In this document: one piece after another, positions 41,802 to 49,224 of the stretch
How positions within the stretch are numbered: position 1 is the first letter of the stretch
Layout: each line of letters opens with the position of its first letter
Assembly: GCF_020171985.1 (NCBI RefSeq)
Contig: NZ_JAIVAL010000004.1
Coordinates: 1-64,000, forward strand
Length of the DNA: 64,000 bases
Reading direction: 5' to 3'
Source: Halobacillus halophilus
GTDB taxonomy: Bacteria; Bacillota; Bacilli; Bacillales; Halobacillaceae
Made by a program: the position numbers and the translations under genes
The notes under the pieces: generated by a model
What the model was told of the DNA's origin: nothing
Seen by the model: the letters and a program-made list of their open reading frames with translations, nothing else
The model's database searches: none

Positions 41802-42359
41802 ATGCCTAACCCTAAACGAATCTGGTATCCCCGTGCCTGTTTTCATATTACAGCGCGCGGCAACAGAAAAACGGATATCTTTTATGAACCAAATGATCGC
41901 TATCGTTACTTGCAGTTCTTATTAGAAGCTAAACAGAGTTACCCTTTTAAAATCCACGCTTACTGTCTCATGACCAATCACATTCACCTTTTGGTTGAAA
42001 CCATTAACCATCCCCCTGGTACTTTCATGAAAGATGTCCACTCCAAGTACGCCATGTATTTTAATAAGAAATATGACTATGTGGGGCATCTGTTTCAAGG
42101 TCCTTATAAAGCAGATCTTCAAGGAGATGTAAACGCTCTTCTTCAAGTAAGCCGGTACATTCACTTAAACCCATGCCGGGCTTTAATCACTTCAAAACCG
42201 GAAACGTACAAATGGAGCAGCTATCCTCACTACCTATCTCTTCTGCCGTATCCTTCTTCTCTTGTTACCACTTCCACGATCCTCTCCTACTTCAAAAGTC
42301 CAGAAGACTATGCTTTCTTTGTGAACCTGGGAAATAAAATCACCTCAGGTCATCCATAA
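41802..42359 (+). CDS. REP-associated tyrosine transposase (RAYT, Y1_Tnp)
   Basis: 185-aa HUH-type single-strand transposase of the IS200-like RAYT group. Hallmarks: N-terminal PRACFHITARGNRKTDIFYE, the HUH motif His60-Ile-His62 in MTNHIHLLVE, a tyrosine-rich segment with the likely catalytic Tyr83 or Tyr86 (SKYAMYFNKKY), GHLFQGPYKA and YIHLNPCRA near residue 124. ATG 41802 has AAAGGAAG upstream. It is bracketed by two copies of a 37-51-nt palindrome. The last four residues (SGHP) and the stop codon are encoded by the downstream palindrome. All family motifs are intact, so it may be active. RAYTs are domesticated or single-copy enzymes that spread REP sequences. Confidence 0.9.
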   Translation: MPNPKRIWYPRACFHITARGNRKTDIFYEPNDRYRYLQFLLEAKQSYPFKIHAYCLMTNHIHLLVETINHPPGTFMKDVHSKYAMYFNKKYDYVGHLFQGPYKADLQGDVNALLQVSRYIHLNPCRALITSKPETYKWSSYPHYLSLLPYPSSLVTTSTILSYFKSPEDYAFFVNLGNKITSGHP

Positions 42360-42377
42360 TCTGGATGACCTGAGGTG
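42341..42377. repeat. REP-like palindrome 2, containing the RAYT stop codon
   Basis: 37 nt with a single central mismatch, the same core and the same ATA-A-TCT centre as copy 1. The TAA of the RAYT gene is at 42357-42359 in the centre. It lies 11 bp before the end of the convergent gnd gene. Confidence 0.9.
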
Positions 42378-42388
42378 GAAGAAATAGG

Positions 42389-43285
42389 TTATTTTTTAAC
42401 TACGGCGTGGCCGCCAAATTCATTTCTTAGCGCTGCCACAACTTTGCCTGAGAAGGTATCCTCTTCCTGAGAACGATAACGAGTCATTAGGGACATAGCA
42501 ATGACCGGTGCTGCCATTTCATACTCAATAGCCGTTTCCAGGGTCCATTTTCCTTCACCGGAAGAATTCATAACGCCACGAATATCCTCAAGTTTCGCAT
42601 CCTTCGAGAACGCACTCTCCATGAGTTCGATTAACCAGGAACGGATAACAGATCCATTGTTCCAAACTTTAGATACCGCTTCGTAATCATAATCAAATGG
42701 ACTTTTCTCCAGAATCTCATAGCCTTCTGCAATGGATTGCATCATTCCATATTCAATACCGTTGTGGACCATTTTCAGGAAGTGGCCGCTTGCGGCACGT
42801 CCTGCATAGTGGTAACCGTTCTCAACAGATGTATCCGCAAAGATCGGCTCGATCTCTTTAAACTGCTCTTCGTCTCCGCCGATCATAAAGCAGCCGCCGT
42901 GACGGGCTCCTTCTGTGCCGCCGCTTGTTCCTACATCAAAGAAGAACATATCTTTTTCTTTGAATTGTTCTGCGCGGCGCAAGCTGTCTTTATAATTGGA
43001 GTTTCCTCCATCAATGACACGATCACCTGCTTCAAGTAAATCAGAAAGCTCATCCAGTACAGATTGAGTAATTTCTCCTGCTGGAACCATGACCCAGACC
43101 GTGCGAGGTGCTTCCAGATTCTCAACAACCTCTTTTAAACTGTGGGCAGGAACCGCTCCCGCATTGGCAATTTCTTTTATTTGATCAGCATTCACATCGT
43201 TCGCAACTACTTCATGTCCATGATCCATCAGGTTCAACCCCAGGTTGTAACCCATTTTTCCTAGACCTATTAATCCAATTTTCAT
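42389..43285 (-). CDS. gnd: 6-phosphogluconate dehydrogenase, short (YqeC/GntZ-like) type
   Basis: 298-aa decarboxylating dehydrogenase giving ribulose-5-P. It has the Rossmann motif GLIGLGKMGYNLGLNL, substrate motifs DGGNSNYKDS and DVGTSGGTEGARHGGCFMIG, and a catalytic helix with KMVHNGIEYGMMQ. The roughly 300-aa length marks the short form, usually NAD-preferring, not the 470-aa pentose-phosphate enzyme. A divergent RpiR-family regulator is 187 bp away with several palindromes between. This suggests control by a sugar phosphate such as 6-phosphogluconate. Confidence 0.88.
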   Translation of the reverse strand: MKIGLIGLGKMGYNLGLNLMDHGHEVVANDVNADQIKEIANAGAVPAHSLKEVVENLEAPRTVWVMVPAGEITQSVLDELSDLLEAGDRVIDGGNSNYKDSLRRAEQFKEKDMFFFDVGTSGGTEGARHGGCFMIGGDEEQFKEIEPIFADTSVENGYHYAGRAASGHFLKMVHNGIEYGMMQSIAEGYEILEKSPFDYDYEAVSKVWNNGSVIRSWLIELMESAFSKDAKLEDIRGVMNSSGEGKWTLETAIEYEMAAPVIAMSLMTRYRSQEEDTFSGKVVAALRNEFGGHAVVKK

Positions 43286-43323
43286 TGTTTTACCCCTTTC
43301 TCTATCACGCGCAATTTTCTTCC

Positions 43324-43428
43324 TGAAAATTTTTTTCTATAATTAAGATTATACAATAATATTTTTTTAACACAATGGGTTCTGAAAAATATTTTACATC
43401 TCATAACTTTATTTTGAAATTTTTTTCA
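43324..43428. promoter_or_regulatory. gnd/rpiR divergent control region with three RpiR-type operators
   Basis: Three TGAAA-AT-rich-TTTCA palindromes: TGAAAATTTTTTTCT at 43324, TGAAAAATATTTTACA at 43383 and TGAAATTTTTTTCA at 43415. A gnd promoter on the minus strand (-35 TTGTGT 43370-43375, 16-bp spacer, -10 TATAAT 43348-43353) is flanked by the first two. Confidence 0.55.
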
Positions 43429-43472
43429 TTTACAATGGTAATAATAGAAGATGCAGGACAGGAGGAAGAGTC

Positions 43473-44330
43473 ATGGCAGAAGCCCCAACCAAACACGTAA
43501 TCAATCGAATTCGTTCATCCTATAGTCAATTTAGTGAAAAAGAAAAGTTAATTGCCGATTACATTTTAGAAAACCGAGATCAAATTGTGCATTCTACGAT
43601 TAATCAAGTCGCGGATGACCTTATGGTCGCAGATGCAACCGTTTTCAGATTTTGTAAAAGACTCGGGTTCAAAGGCTATCAGGCAATGAAAATTGCCCTC
43701 GCCTCAGAAACCGTGAATCCCATTCAGGATATCCATGAAACCATTACAGAAAATGATACGGATCTTGAGATCACAGAAAAAGTATTCCAGGCTAACATCC
43801 GTGCTCTGGAAGCCTCTCGCGACATTCAGAATCATGAAACCTTAGCACAAGCTATGGAAGATCTGCTTTCAGCTGAACGTGTCTTCTTTTATGGCAGCGG
43901 CGGCTCCGGCATTCTCGCGATGGATGCTCATCATAAGTTTTTACGCACAGGTATGGAAACCCACGCTTATACAGACTCTCACCTGCAGTTAATGTCGGCT
44001 TCCCAGCTGAGAGAAGGCGATTTAGCGGTCGTGATCTCGCATACGGGGTCTAATAAGGATATCCTGGATATTGTGGATGTTGCCAAATCAAACGGCGCGC
44101 GTGTGATCGCCATTACCAACTTTGCTAAATCCCCTTTAACCAAATCGGTCGACTTAAGCCTTTATACGGTGGCACAAGAAACGGAATACCGTTCTGAAGC
44201 TCTGGCTTCAAGGATTGCCGGTTTAACACTGATCGACTCCCTGTTTGTTAATTACAGCATCAAGAAGAAGGAACAAGCGAAAGCCTCTACCCAGAAAATG
44301 AGAAACGCTATCTCCAGAAAGCGAATGTAA
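43473..44330 (+). CDS. MurR/RpiR-family transcriptional regulator
   Basis: 285 aa. The N-terminal HTH_6 domain (RIRSSYSQFSEKEKLIADYI, INQVADDLMVADATVFRFCK, LGFKGYQAMKIAL) is followed by a SIS sugar-phosphate-binding domain (VFFYGSGGSGILAMDAHHKF, LAVVISHTGSNKDILDI). ATG 43473 has AGGAGG upstream. It is divergent from gnd and likely represses it and itself through the palindromes between, with a pentose-phosphate-pathway metabolite as ligand. Confidence 0.85.
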   Translation: MAEAPTKHVINRIRSSYSQFSEKEKLIADYILENRDQIVHSTINQVADDLMVADATVFRFCKRLGFKGYQAMKIALASETVNPIQDIHETITENDTDLEITEKVFQANIRALEASRDIQNHETLAQAMEDLLSAERVFFYGSGGSGILAMDAHHKFLRTGMETHAYTDSHLQLMSASQLREGDLAVVISHTGSNKDILDIVDVAKSNGARVIAITNFAKSPLTKSVDLSLYTVAQETEYRSEALASRIAGLTLIDSLFVNYSIKKKEQAKASTQKMRNAISRKRM

Positions 44331-44378
44331 ACCATCTGCTGCTCCAGCTCTTATAAAGGTGTGATTCCCAATATATGT

Positions 44379-44393
44379 ATGACCTGAGGTGGG
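44379..44393. repeat. Half copy of the REP-like palindrome
   Basis: Only the right arm ATGACCTGAGGTGGG remains, 49 bases after the RpiR stop and 126 bases before an intact copy. Confidence 0.6.
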
Positions 44394-44519
44394 ATAATGT
44401 GGAAGGACATGATTGGACTGAACTTCACCATAGTACATTAAATATGAGGTAGCAGGATTTAATAAGAGATTTTAAACCACCAATAATCACAACACTCCAC
44501 CATTTCATGGAAAATAAAT

Positions 44520-44558
44520 CCACCTCAGGTCATCCAGAATTTGGATGACCTGAGGTGG
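44520..44558. repeat. REP-like palindrome 3
   Basis: 39 nt, arms CCACCTCAGGTCATCCAGA and its complement with one difference (TTTGG). It lies 25 bases after the end of the convergent symporter gene. Confidence 0.9.
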
Positions 44559-44582
44559 AACTTTCTTCCTTATCCTGTTATG

Positions 44583-46241
44583 TTATTTGGCATCTTTGAT
44601 CCAGGCTTCTCCGTCTTTATATTGAATTTGTTCTGGGTAATGCATATCCTGCACTTCCTCCTGCAACTTCTGAGAAGGTGGAGGGGTCAGGAGCGAGACG
44701 ACAATGTTTGTGACCAGAGCAGCCGTGGCGCCAAATACTCCCGCTCCTGTATCAATAATTCCTAGAATCGTGAAACCGCCATATTTGGCCGCGAAAATAT
44801 AACCCAGCGTGACCGACAGCCCTACGATCATGCCGGCTACCACACCTGGTCCATTGGCCCGCTTCCACCATACTCCGAGTATAAGTGCCGGGAAAAACGA
44901 TCCGGAGGCAAGAGCAAAGGCCCAGGCTACAATTTGAGTAATCGCTCCCGGCGGATTCAATGCCACCAGACCTGCTACTATTGTAGCGGCGACAATAGAG
45001 ATCCGGCCGACAGCAAGCCGTTTCTGCTCGGTTGCTTTTGGATTAATGGAACGATAATAAATATCGTGTGACAAAGCAGCTGAAATGGCGATCATCAGAC
45101 CACCCGCAGTTGATAGTGCTGCTGCCATGGCGCCTGCCGCCATAAGACCAATGACGAAGATTCCCAGGTCTGCAATTTCCGGTGTCGCCATCACGACAAT
45201 ATCATTACTAATCACAAGCTCGGACCACTGCAGAATTCCGTCACTGTTGCCATCCGCAAGGGACAGCCGGCCAGTATCCACCCAGGCTTCGGTCCATCCC
45301 GGCAGATTATTGAGGGAAGAGCCGGCCACTTCGGTCATTAAAATAAACCGGGAAAAAGCTGCGTATGCAGGAGCAGACAAGTACAGCAATCCAATAAATA
45401 ACAGGGCCCACGCTCCGCTCCAGCGAGCGGCTTTCATGGTAGCCACTGTGTAAAACCTCACAATGACGTGAGGCAGTCCAGCTGTACCAGCCATCAGCGT
45501 AAACATTAACGCTAAGAACTGCCACTTCGTTGCTTCCGTAAAAGGAACCACATACTCTGAAATACCTAGTTCCTGATCCAGCACCCTCATTTCCGAAATA
45601 ACATCCCCGTAGGAAAGCCACGGAATCGGGTTTTGTGTAAGCTGCATCGACATAAAAATAACCGGAATTAAGTAAGCAATAATCAACACTAAATACTGAG
45701 CTACCTGCGTCCAAGTGATCCCTTTCATTCCGCCTAACGCTGAATAAAAAGCAATGAGAACGACACCAATCAGCGTTCCGATTACTGTGTTGACTTCAAG
45801 CAGTCGTCCAATGACTACGCCCGACCCGGAAAGCTGACCAACCGAGTATGTGAAACTGATAATAATCGTTGCGACAGCGGCAATCAGCCGGGCCGCATTA
45901 CTTTTATAACGGTCCCCAATGAATTCAGGCACTGTGTAACGACCGAATTTCCTCAATTGCGGTGCAAGCAGGAAGGTTAACAGCAGATATCCGCCTGTCC
46001 ACCCCATTATGTAAGCCAGACCATCATAGCCGAGCACCATCACCGTACCGGCCATTCCAATGAATGAAGCTGCACTCATCCAATCGGCGCCAATCGCCAT
46101 TCCATTAAACACAGGAGGTACCCCGCGTCCTGCTACGTAGAAGTCCGAGGTAGCGCGTGCCATATTAAATACGGCAATCCCTATATATAGTCCGAACGTT
46201 GCTAAGATTAAAATTAGAGATACTACAAATTGTCCGTTCAT
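44583..46241 (-). CDS. Sodium:solute symporter family protein (acetate-permease-like)
   Basis: 552-aa SSS-family symporter with about 13 membrane segments, of the VC_2705/ActP-like group. Visible signatures: VAGRGVPPVFNGMAIGADWM, AASFIGMAGTVMVLGYDGLA, KFGRYTVPEFIGDRY and SALGGMKGITWTQVAQYLVL. Preceded by a DUF4212-type small subunit (15-bp gap) and another small membrane protein, it is the main subunit of a Na+/organic-acid importer, probably for acetate or a similar carboxylate. A perfect cre site lies upstream of the operon. Confidence 0.85.
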   Translation of the reverse strand: MNGQFVVSLILILATFGLYIGIAVFNMARATSDFYVAGRGVPPVFNGMAIGADWMSAASFIGMAGTVMVLGYDGLAYIMGWTGGYLLLTFLLAPQLRKFGRYTVPEFIGDRYKSNAARLIAAVATIIISFTYSVGQLSGSGVVIGRLLEVNTVIGTLIGVVLIAFYSALGGMKGITWTQVAQYLVLIIAYLIPVIFMSMQLTQNPIPWLSYGDVISEMRVLDQELGISEYVVPFTEATKWQFLALMFTLMAGTAGLPHVIVRFYTVATMKAARWSGAWALLFIGLLYLSAPAYAAFSRFILMTEVAGSSLNNLPGWTEAWVDTGRLSLADGNSDGILQWSELVISNDIVVMATPEIADLGIFVIGLMAAGAMAAALSTAGGLMIAISAALSHDIYYRSINPKATEQKRLAVGRISIVAATIVAGLVALNPPGAITQIVAWAFALASGSFFPALILGVWWKRANGPGVVAGMIVGLSVTLGYIFAAKYGGFTILGIIDTGAGVFGATAALVTNIVVSLLTPPPSQKLQEEVQDMHYPEQIQYKDGEAWIKDAK

Positions 46242-46256
46242 CCTTCTCCCCCTTTC

Positions 46257-46559
46257 CTATTGATTCGCTGCTTGGTCTTCGTCATGGCTGCTCACATGCT
46301 TAGGATTGATGCCGTATTTCCGGTCGACAGCGTCACTTACAATGGCATTCACAAATAACAAAGCAATGAATGTGACTACAGCACCCTGAGCTCCCATGTA
46401 GTACGGTAGTGGAATCCCCATTACGCTAATGGATGAAAGCTGCTGGGTGAAGAGAACGACTCCATAGGAAACCGTCACTCCAATCAGTAAATAAATAATA
46501 ACCAATATCGTTCGTAAACGTACATAAGACTTTGCTTTAGCCGGATCCATTTTTCTCAA
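46257..46559 (-). CDS. Solute:sodium symporter small subunit (DUF4212)
   Basis: 100 aa, two membrane segments (ILVIIYLLIGVTVSYGVVLF and the stretch after YYMGAQGAVVTFIALLFVNA), ending with DAVDRKYGI and an acidic tail. The order GIPLPYYMGAQG ... DRKYGI matches DUF4212 proteins that always partner VC_2705-type symporters. It sits immediately upstream of that gene. Confidence 0.8.
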   Translation of the reverse strand: MRKMDPAKAKSYVRLRTILVIIYLLIGVTVSYGVVLFTQQLSSISVMGIPLPYYMGAQGAVVTFIALLFVNAIVSDAVDRKYGINPKHVSSHDEDQAANQ

Positions 46560-46590
46560 GTAATCTCACCTCCTTTCACGTTTATTGGTT

Positions 46591-46776
46591 TCAGCCTCTT
46601 AAATTAAAAATAAACTGCACCGTTTCCCAAAAAGGGAGCGGCACCATCATAATCTTCACAACCGCGATGACAATAATGGAAGCAATCGGTAATGCAAATA
46701 GGACTGGACGTTTCTTTCTTAAAGCCATCACCACAGAAAAAATCGTAATGAAAGCTAATAGAATAGGGATGATCAC
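46591..46776 (-). CDS. Small membrane protein, first gene of the symporter operon
   Basis: 61 aa with two hydrophobic segments split by LRKKRPVLF. The start is GTG 46776 with GAGGAGG seven bases upstream. It precedes the DUF4212 gene by 31 bp on the same strand. Not recognised; by position it may assist the symporter. Confidence 0.65.
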   Translation of the reverse strand: MIIPILLAFITIFSVVMALRKKRPVLFALPIASIIVIAVVKIMMVPLPFWETVQFIFNLRG

Positions 46777-46795
46777 ATCTGTTCCTCCTCAAATA

Positions 46796-46809
46796 TGTAA
46801 GCGTTATCA
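46796..46809. promoter_or_regulatory. cre site (CcpA operator) of the symporter operon
   Basis: TGTAAGCGTTATCA; its reverse complement TGATAACGCTTACA matches the cre consensus TGWNANCGNTNWCA at every fixed position. It is 20 bases upstream of the first start codon, where CcpA would block transcription when preferred sugars are present. Confidence 0.75.
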
Positions 46810-47023
46810 CAAATGATCTAAAAAAGACTTCTCAATCTTAATTTTGAAAAGTTTGAAAAAACTGAATATTATAAGTGATATTATTCTAAATATATCCATT
46901 AATGTCAACCAGCCCTACAGAAATTACCTAAGAAGATACTAACCGTTTAGTATCAGGAATAGGGAATTCGATCATTTCTCATAGGAAAAGATAAAATTTT
47001 TGTAAACCAAATAAAAAAGGATA

Positions 47024-47074
47024 AAACTCCCACCTCAGGTCATCCAGAATCTGGATGACCTGAGGTGGGAGTTT
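47024..47074. repeat. REP-like palindrome 4 with extended stem
   Basis: 51-nt perfect palindrome: the REP core plus outer arms AAACTCC/GGAGTTT. It lies 8 bases 3' of the M15 endopeptidase stop, so it probably serves as its transcript end. Confidence 0.9.
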
Positions 47075-47082
47075 ATGGATGG

Positions 47083-47937
47083 TTATGGAAATAGTTTTCG
47101 CCAGGTTGCGGGTCCTGTTATGCCGTCACTTTGAAGTTTGTGCTTCGTTTGGAATTTACGGACGGAAGATTCAGTCTGACTTCCGTAACTTCCATCCACA
47201 TCTATACCGAGTGCTCGTTGAATTTGTCGGACATACTTCCCAGTTCTTCCTCTTTTCAGTGGAAAACCCGGATAGCTGCTTCTATCTAAAGCACGCGACG
47301 TTTCACTCCCTATTATGCCATCAACCTGAAGAAGCCAGTCTCTCTGCAACTCCCGTACCGCGGATTCCGTACGTGGTCCAAAATGTCCATCAGCCCCTGT
47401 ATTTCCCAATTGATATCCTCTTGCTCCCAGTACGGTTTGGACTTCTTTCACGGAAGGTCCACTCATTCCTCTTCTTAATACGCTACTTGTAACTGAACCT
47501 GTCCCCGGCCGGAGTTCCAAATGCGGATAGTCAGGGAAGGACTTCCAATCTCCACCCCAGGAAAACCCCAGGCTTTTAGCAATGGACGCTGCCTGTCTCC
47601 ACTTTTCATCTACCTTCCACAATGCTTTTGTACCATCCTCCGAAACAATAAAGTAATCAATCGCCCAGCCTTTATTATGATTGCTCTGCCCTGGCTGTGC
47701 TTTTGTTACGATTTTCCCCGGTTTTCCGTATTTCTCTCCCTTCCACACGTAATTTGGACGTCCCTGCCCGTACAACCTGGCCTGGTCTTCCATTGACCGA
47801 AACCCTGAAGATATTTGAACCGGAATTCTCTGTTTATAAGCTAGTTCAATGAACTCCAGAGCGCGCTTCCGCACTTCCGTCTGTACGTTTCCCATGTTGC
47901 GAATACTGCGTTCCTTAAGCTTCTGAACTTCTATCAT
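47083..47937 (-). CDS. M15-type peptidoglycan endopeptidase with two PG-binding domains
   Basis: 284-aa cell-wall hydrolase. The N-terminal VanY/CwlK-like L-Ala-D-Glu (or D,D-) peptidase has the zinc motif pieces ISSGFRSMEDQARL, SNHNKGWAIDYF and the ligand His of YPHLEL. Two PG_binding_1 repeats follow (MSGPSVKEVQTVLGARGYQL ... DGHFGPRTESAVRELQ, and RTGKYVRQIQRALGIDVDGS ... YGSQTESSVRKFQ). There is no signal peptide, which resembles phage endolysins; no other phage genes are near. Related Bacillus proteins act in spore germination or as lysins. Confidence 0.8.
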   Translation of the reverse strand: MIEVQKLKERSIRNMGNVQTEVRKRALEFIELAYKQRIPVQISSGFRSMEDQARLYGQGRPNYVWKGEKYGKPGKIVTKAQPGQSNHNKGWAIDYFIVSEDGTKALWKVDEKWRQAASIAKSLGFSWGGDWKSFPDYPHLELRPGTGSVTSSVLRRGMSGPSVKEVQTVLGARGYQLGNTGADGHFGPRTESAVRELQRDWLLQVDGIIGSETSRALDRSSYPGFPLKRGRTGKYVRQIQRALGIDVDGSYGSQTESSVRKFQTKHKLQSDGITGPATWRKLFP

Positions 47938-48054
47938 ATGATCCCCTCCTCCCTTTACTAATCGTCTGGATTATGGATTACGTGTCATGTTTTTGGAAAT
48001 GAACGATACATATATAAAAAGGCACGTCCTCATCTTAAGAAAGGATGCGATACT

Positions 48055-48882
48055 ATGTTATGTCCCTCCTGTCATTGTGAACAAGCCGCCGGGAACTTCT
48101 GCTCGGTCTGTGGAAGCTCTTTTCGAGAGGCAGATACGTATGATGATGCGATTTATGAAGTGATTCCTGTAGCTGAATCATATGCGCCCGCTGAAAGCGC
48201 CCTATTAACCCGCGTTTCCAGAAACGCGAACGAGCCGAAACGGCTCAGTGGCTACACGGACTACTTTCAACGGATTATTAAAAATCCCTCGCAGGCCTTA
48301 GCATCAGATCATGATCACTTTTATTATGGAATGCTGTCCATTGGCATTTACATGGCAACCTTTGCGTTAAGTTTCTATTTTCTTGCTAACAAAATTTACA
48401 CGGCCATGCTTGGCGGGCTGTCGACCCTATTCTCTGAACAAGGCAGCCAACAGGCTCTCCCTTTTATTAATTTTACCTCATCCATTTTCTTTTTTGTGCT
48501 CTTATTCGTCGGTTCCGCTGTCGTCTGTATGTACACGGCGAACCTGTTAATGGGTAAAGGGATGGCCTTTAAGCGGCTCATCGCCCAGTTCGGAAGTGTA
48601 GTGCTACCTTTCTCCTGTCTTAACGTGATTGCCATCGTATTCGGGCTGGCAGGCTATACCACACTCACCCTATTCACAGCTGGATTATCGTTGTTTTTTA
48701 CCATCTCGATCCTTCCTGCCCTCTTTATCTATCATCATGGGCTTCACCGGACGGCATCCACCCGCTCCTTCTACTGGAGTATCGGAACCTCTGCTGTTTC
48801 CATGATTATATCTTATTTAATTGTTCGTACCTTTGTATTAGAATTTCTAACCCAAATCGTCAATGCTGGAAATAGTTTATAA
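48055..48882 (+). CDS. Zinc-ribbon membrane protein
   Basis: 275 aa. The N-terminal CPSCHCEQAAGNFCSVCG is a four-cysteine zinc ribbon, then a cytoplasmic linker, then about five membrane segments of Yip1-like hydrophobicity (FYYGMLSIGIYMATFALSFY, FFFVLLFVGSAVVCMYTANL, GAFKRLI-type loop). ATG 48055 has AAAGGA upstream. It is a monocistronic gene of unknown function, common in Bacillaceae. Confidence 0.65.
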   Translation: MLCPSCHCEQAAGNFCSVCGSSFREADTYDDAIYEVIPVAESYAPAESALLTRVSRNANEPKRLSGYTDYFQRIIKNPSQALASDHDHFYYGMLSIGIYMATFALSFYFLANKIYTAMLGGLSTLFSEQGSQQALPFINFTSSIFFFVLLFVGSAVVCMYTANLLMGKGMAFKRLIAQFGSVVLPFSCLNVIAIVFGLAGYTTLTLFTAGLSLFFTISILPALFIYHHGLHRTASTRSFYWSIGTSAVSMIISYLIVRTFVLEFLTQIVNAGNSL

Positions 48883-48949
48883 TCTCTATACCTGACCCCT
48901 TATGGTTATTTCTTTCTAAAATGAAGCAAGACCTTTAAATCCCGTATAA

Positions 48950-48983
48950 AGAAGAGCTGAATTTTATCAGCTCTTCTTTTTTT
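48950..48983 (+). terminator. Rho-independent terminator
   Basis: GAAGAGCTGA/TCAGCTCTTC stem, 6-nt loop, TTTTTTT. Confidence 0.85.
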
Positions 48984-49128
48984 GTGATTCATCTTTTTAA
49001 CATCTTTGTGCTGCGTTCTTTATTTTTACCTTATGAGCTTGTGAAGTTCACTCAACCTCGACATCTGCAGCTAAGTCTAAAGGCAAATAGTTCCCTTCAT
49101 AAAACCCCTCAAAAATTATCTACTATTT

Positions 49129-49172
49129 TTATTACTAAAATACTTGTAATAAAACAACTAAATATGTAATAA
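49129..49172 (+). promoter_or_regulatory. Promoter and inverted-repeat operator of the GH2 operon
   Basis: -35 TTGTAA (49144-49149), 17-bp spacer, -10 TAATAA (49167-49172). TTATTAC (49129) and GTAATAA (ending 49152) form an inverted repeat with a 10-bp spacer over the -35, a candidate site for the ArsR-type regulator of this locus. Confidence 0.45.
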
Positions 49173-49224
49173 TAAAGTCAACTTATGAAAGCCCTTACTT
49201 AAATACAGAACGGGAGAGGTTGTA

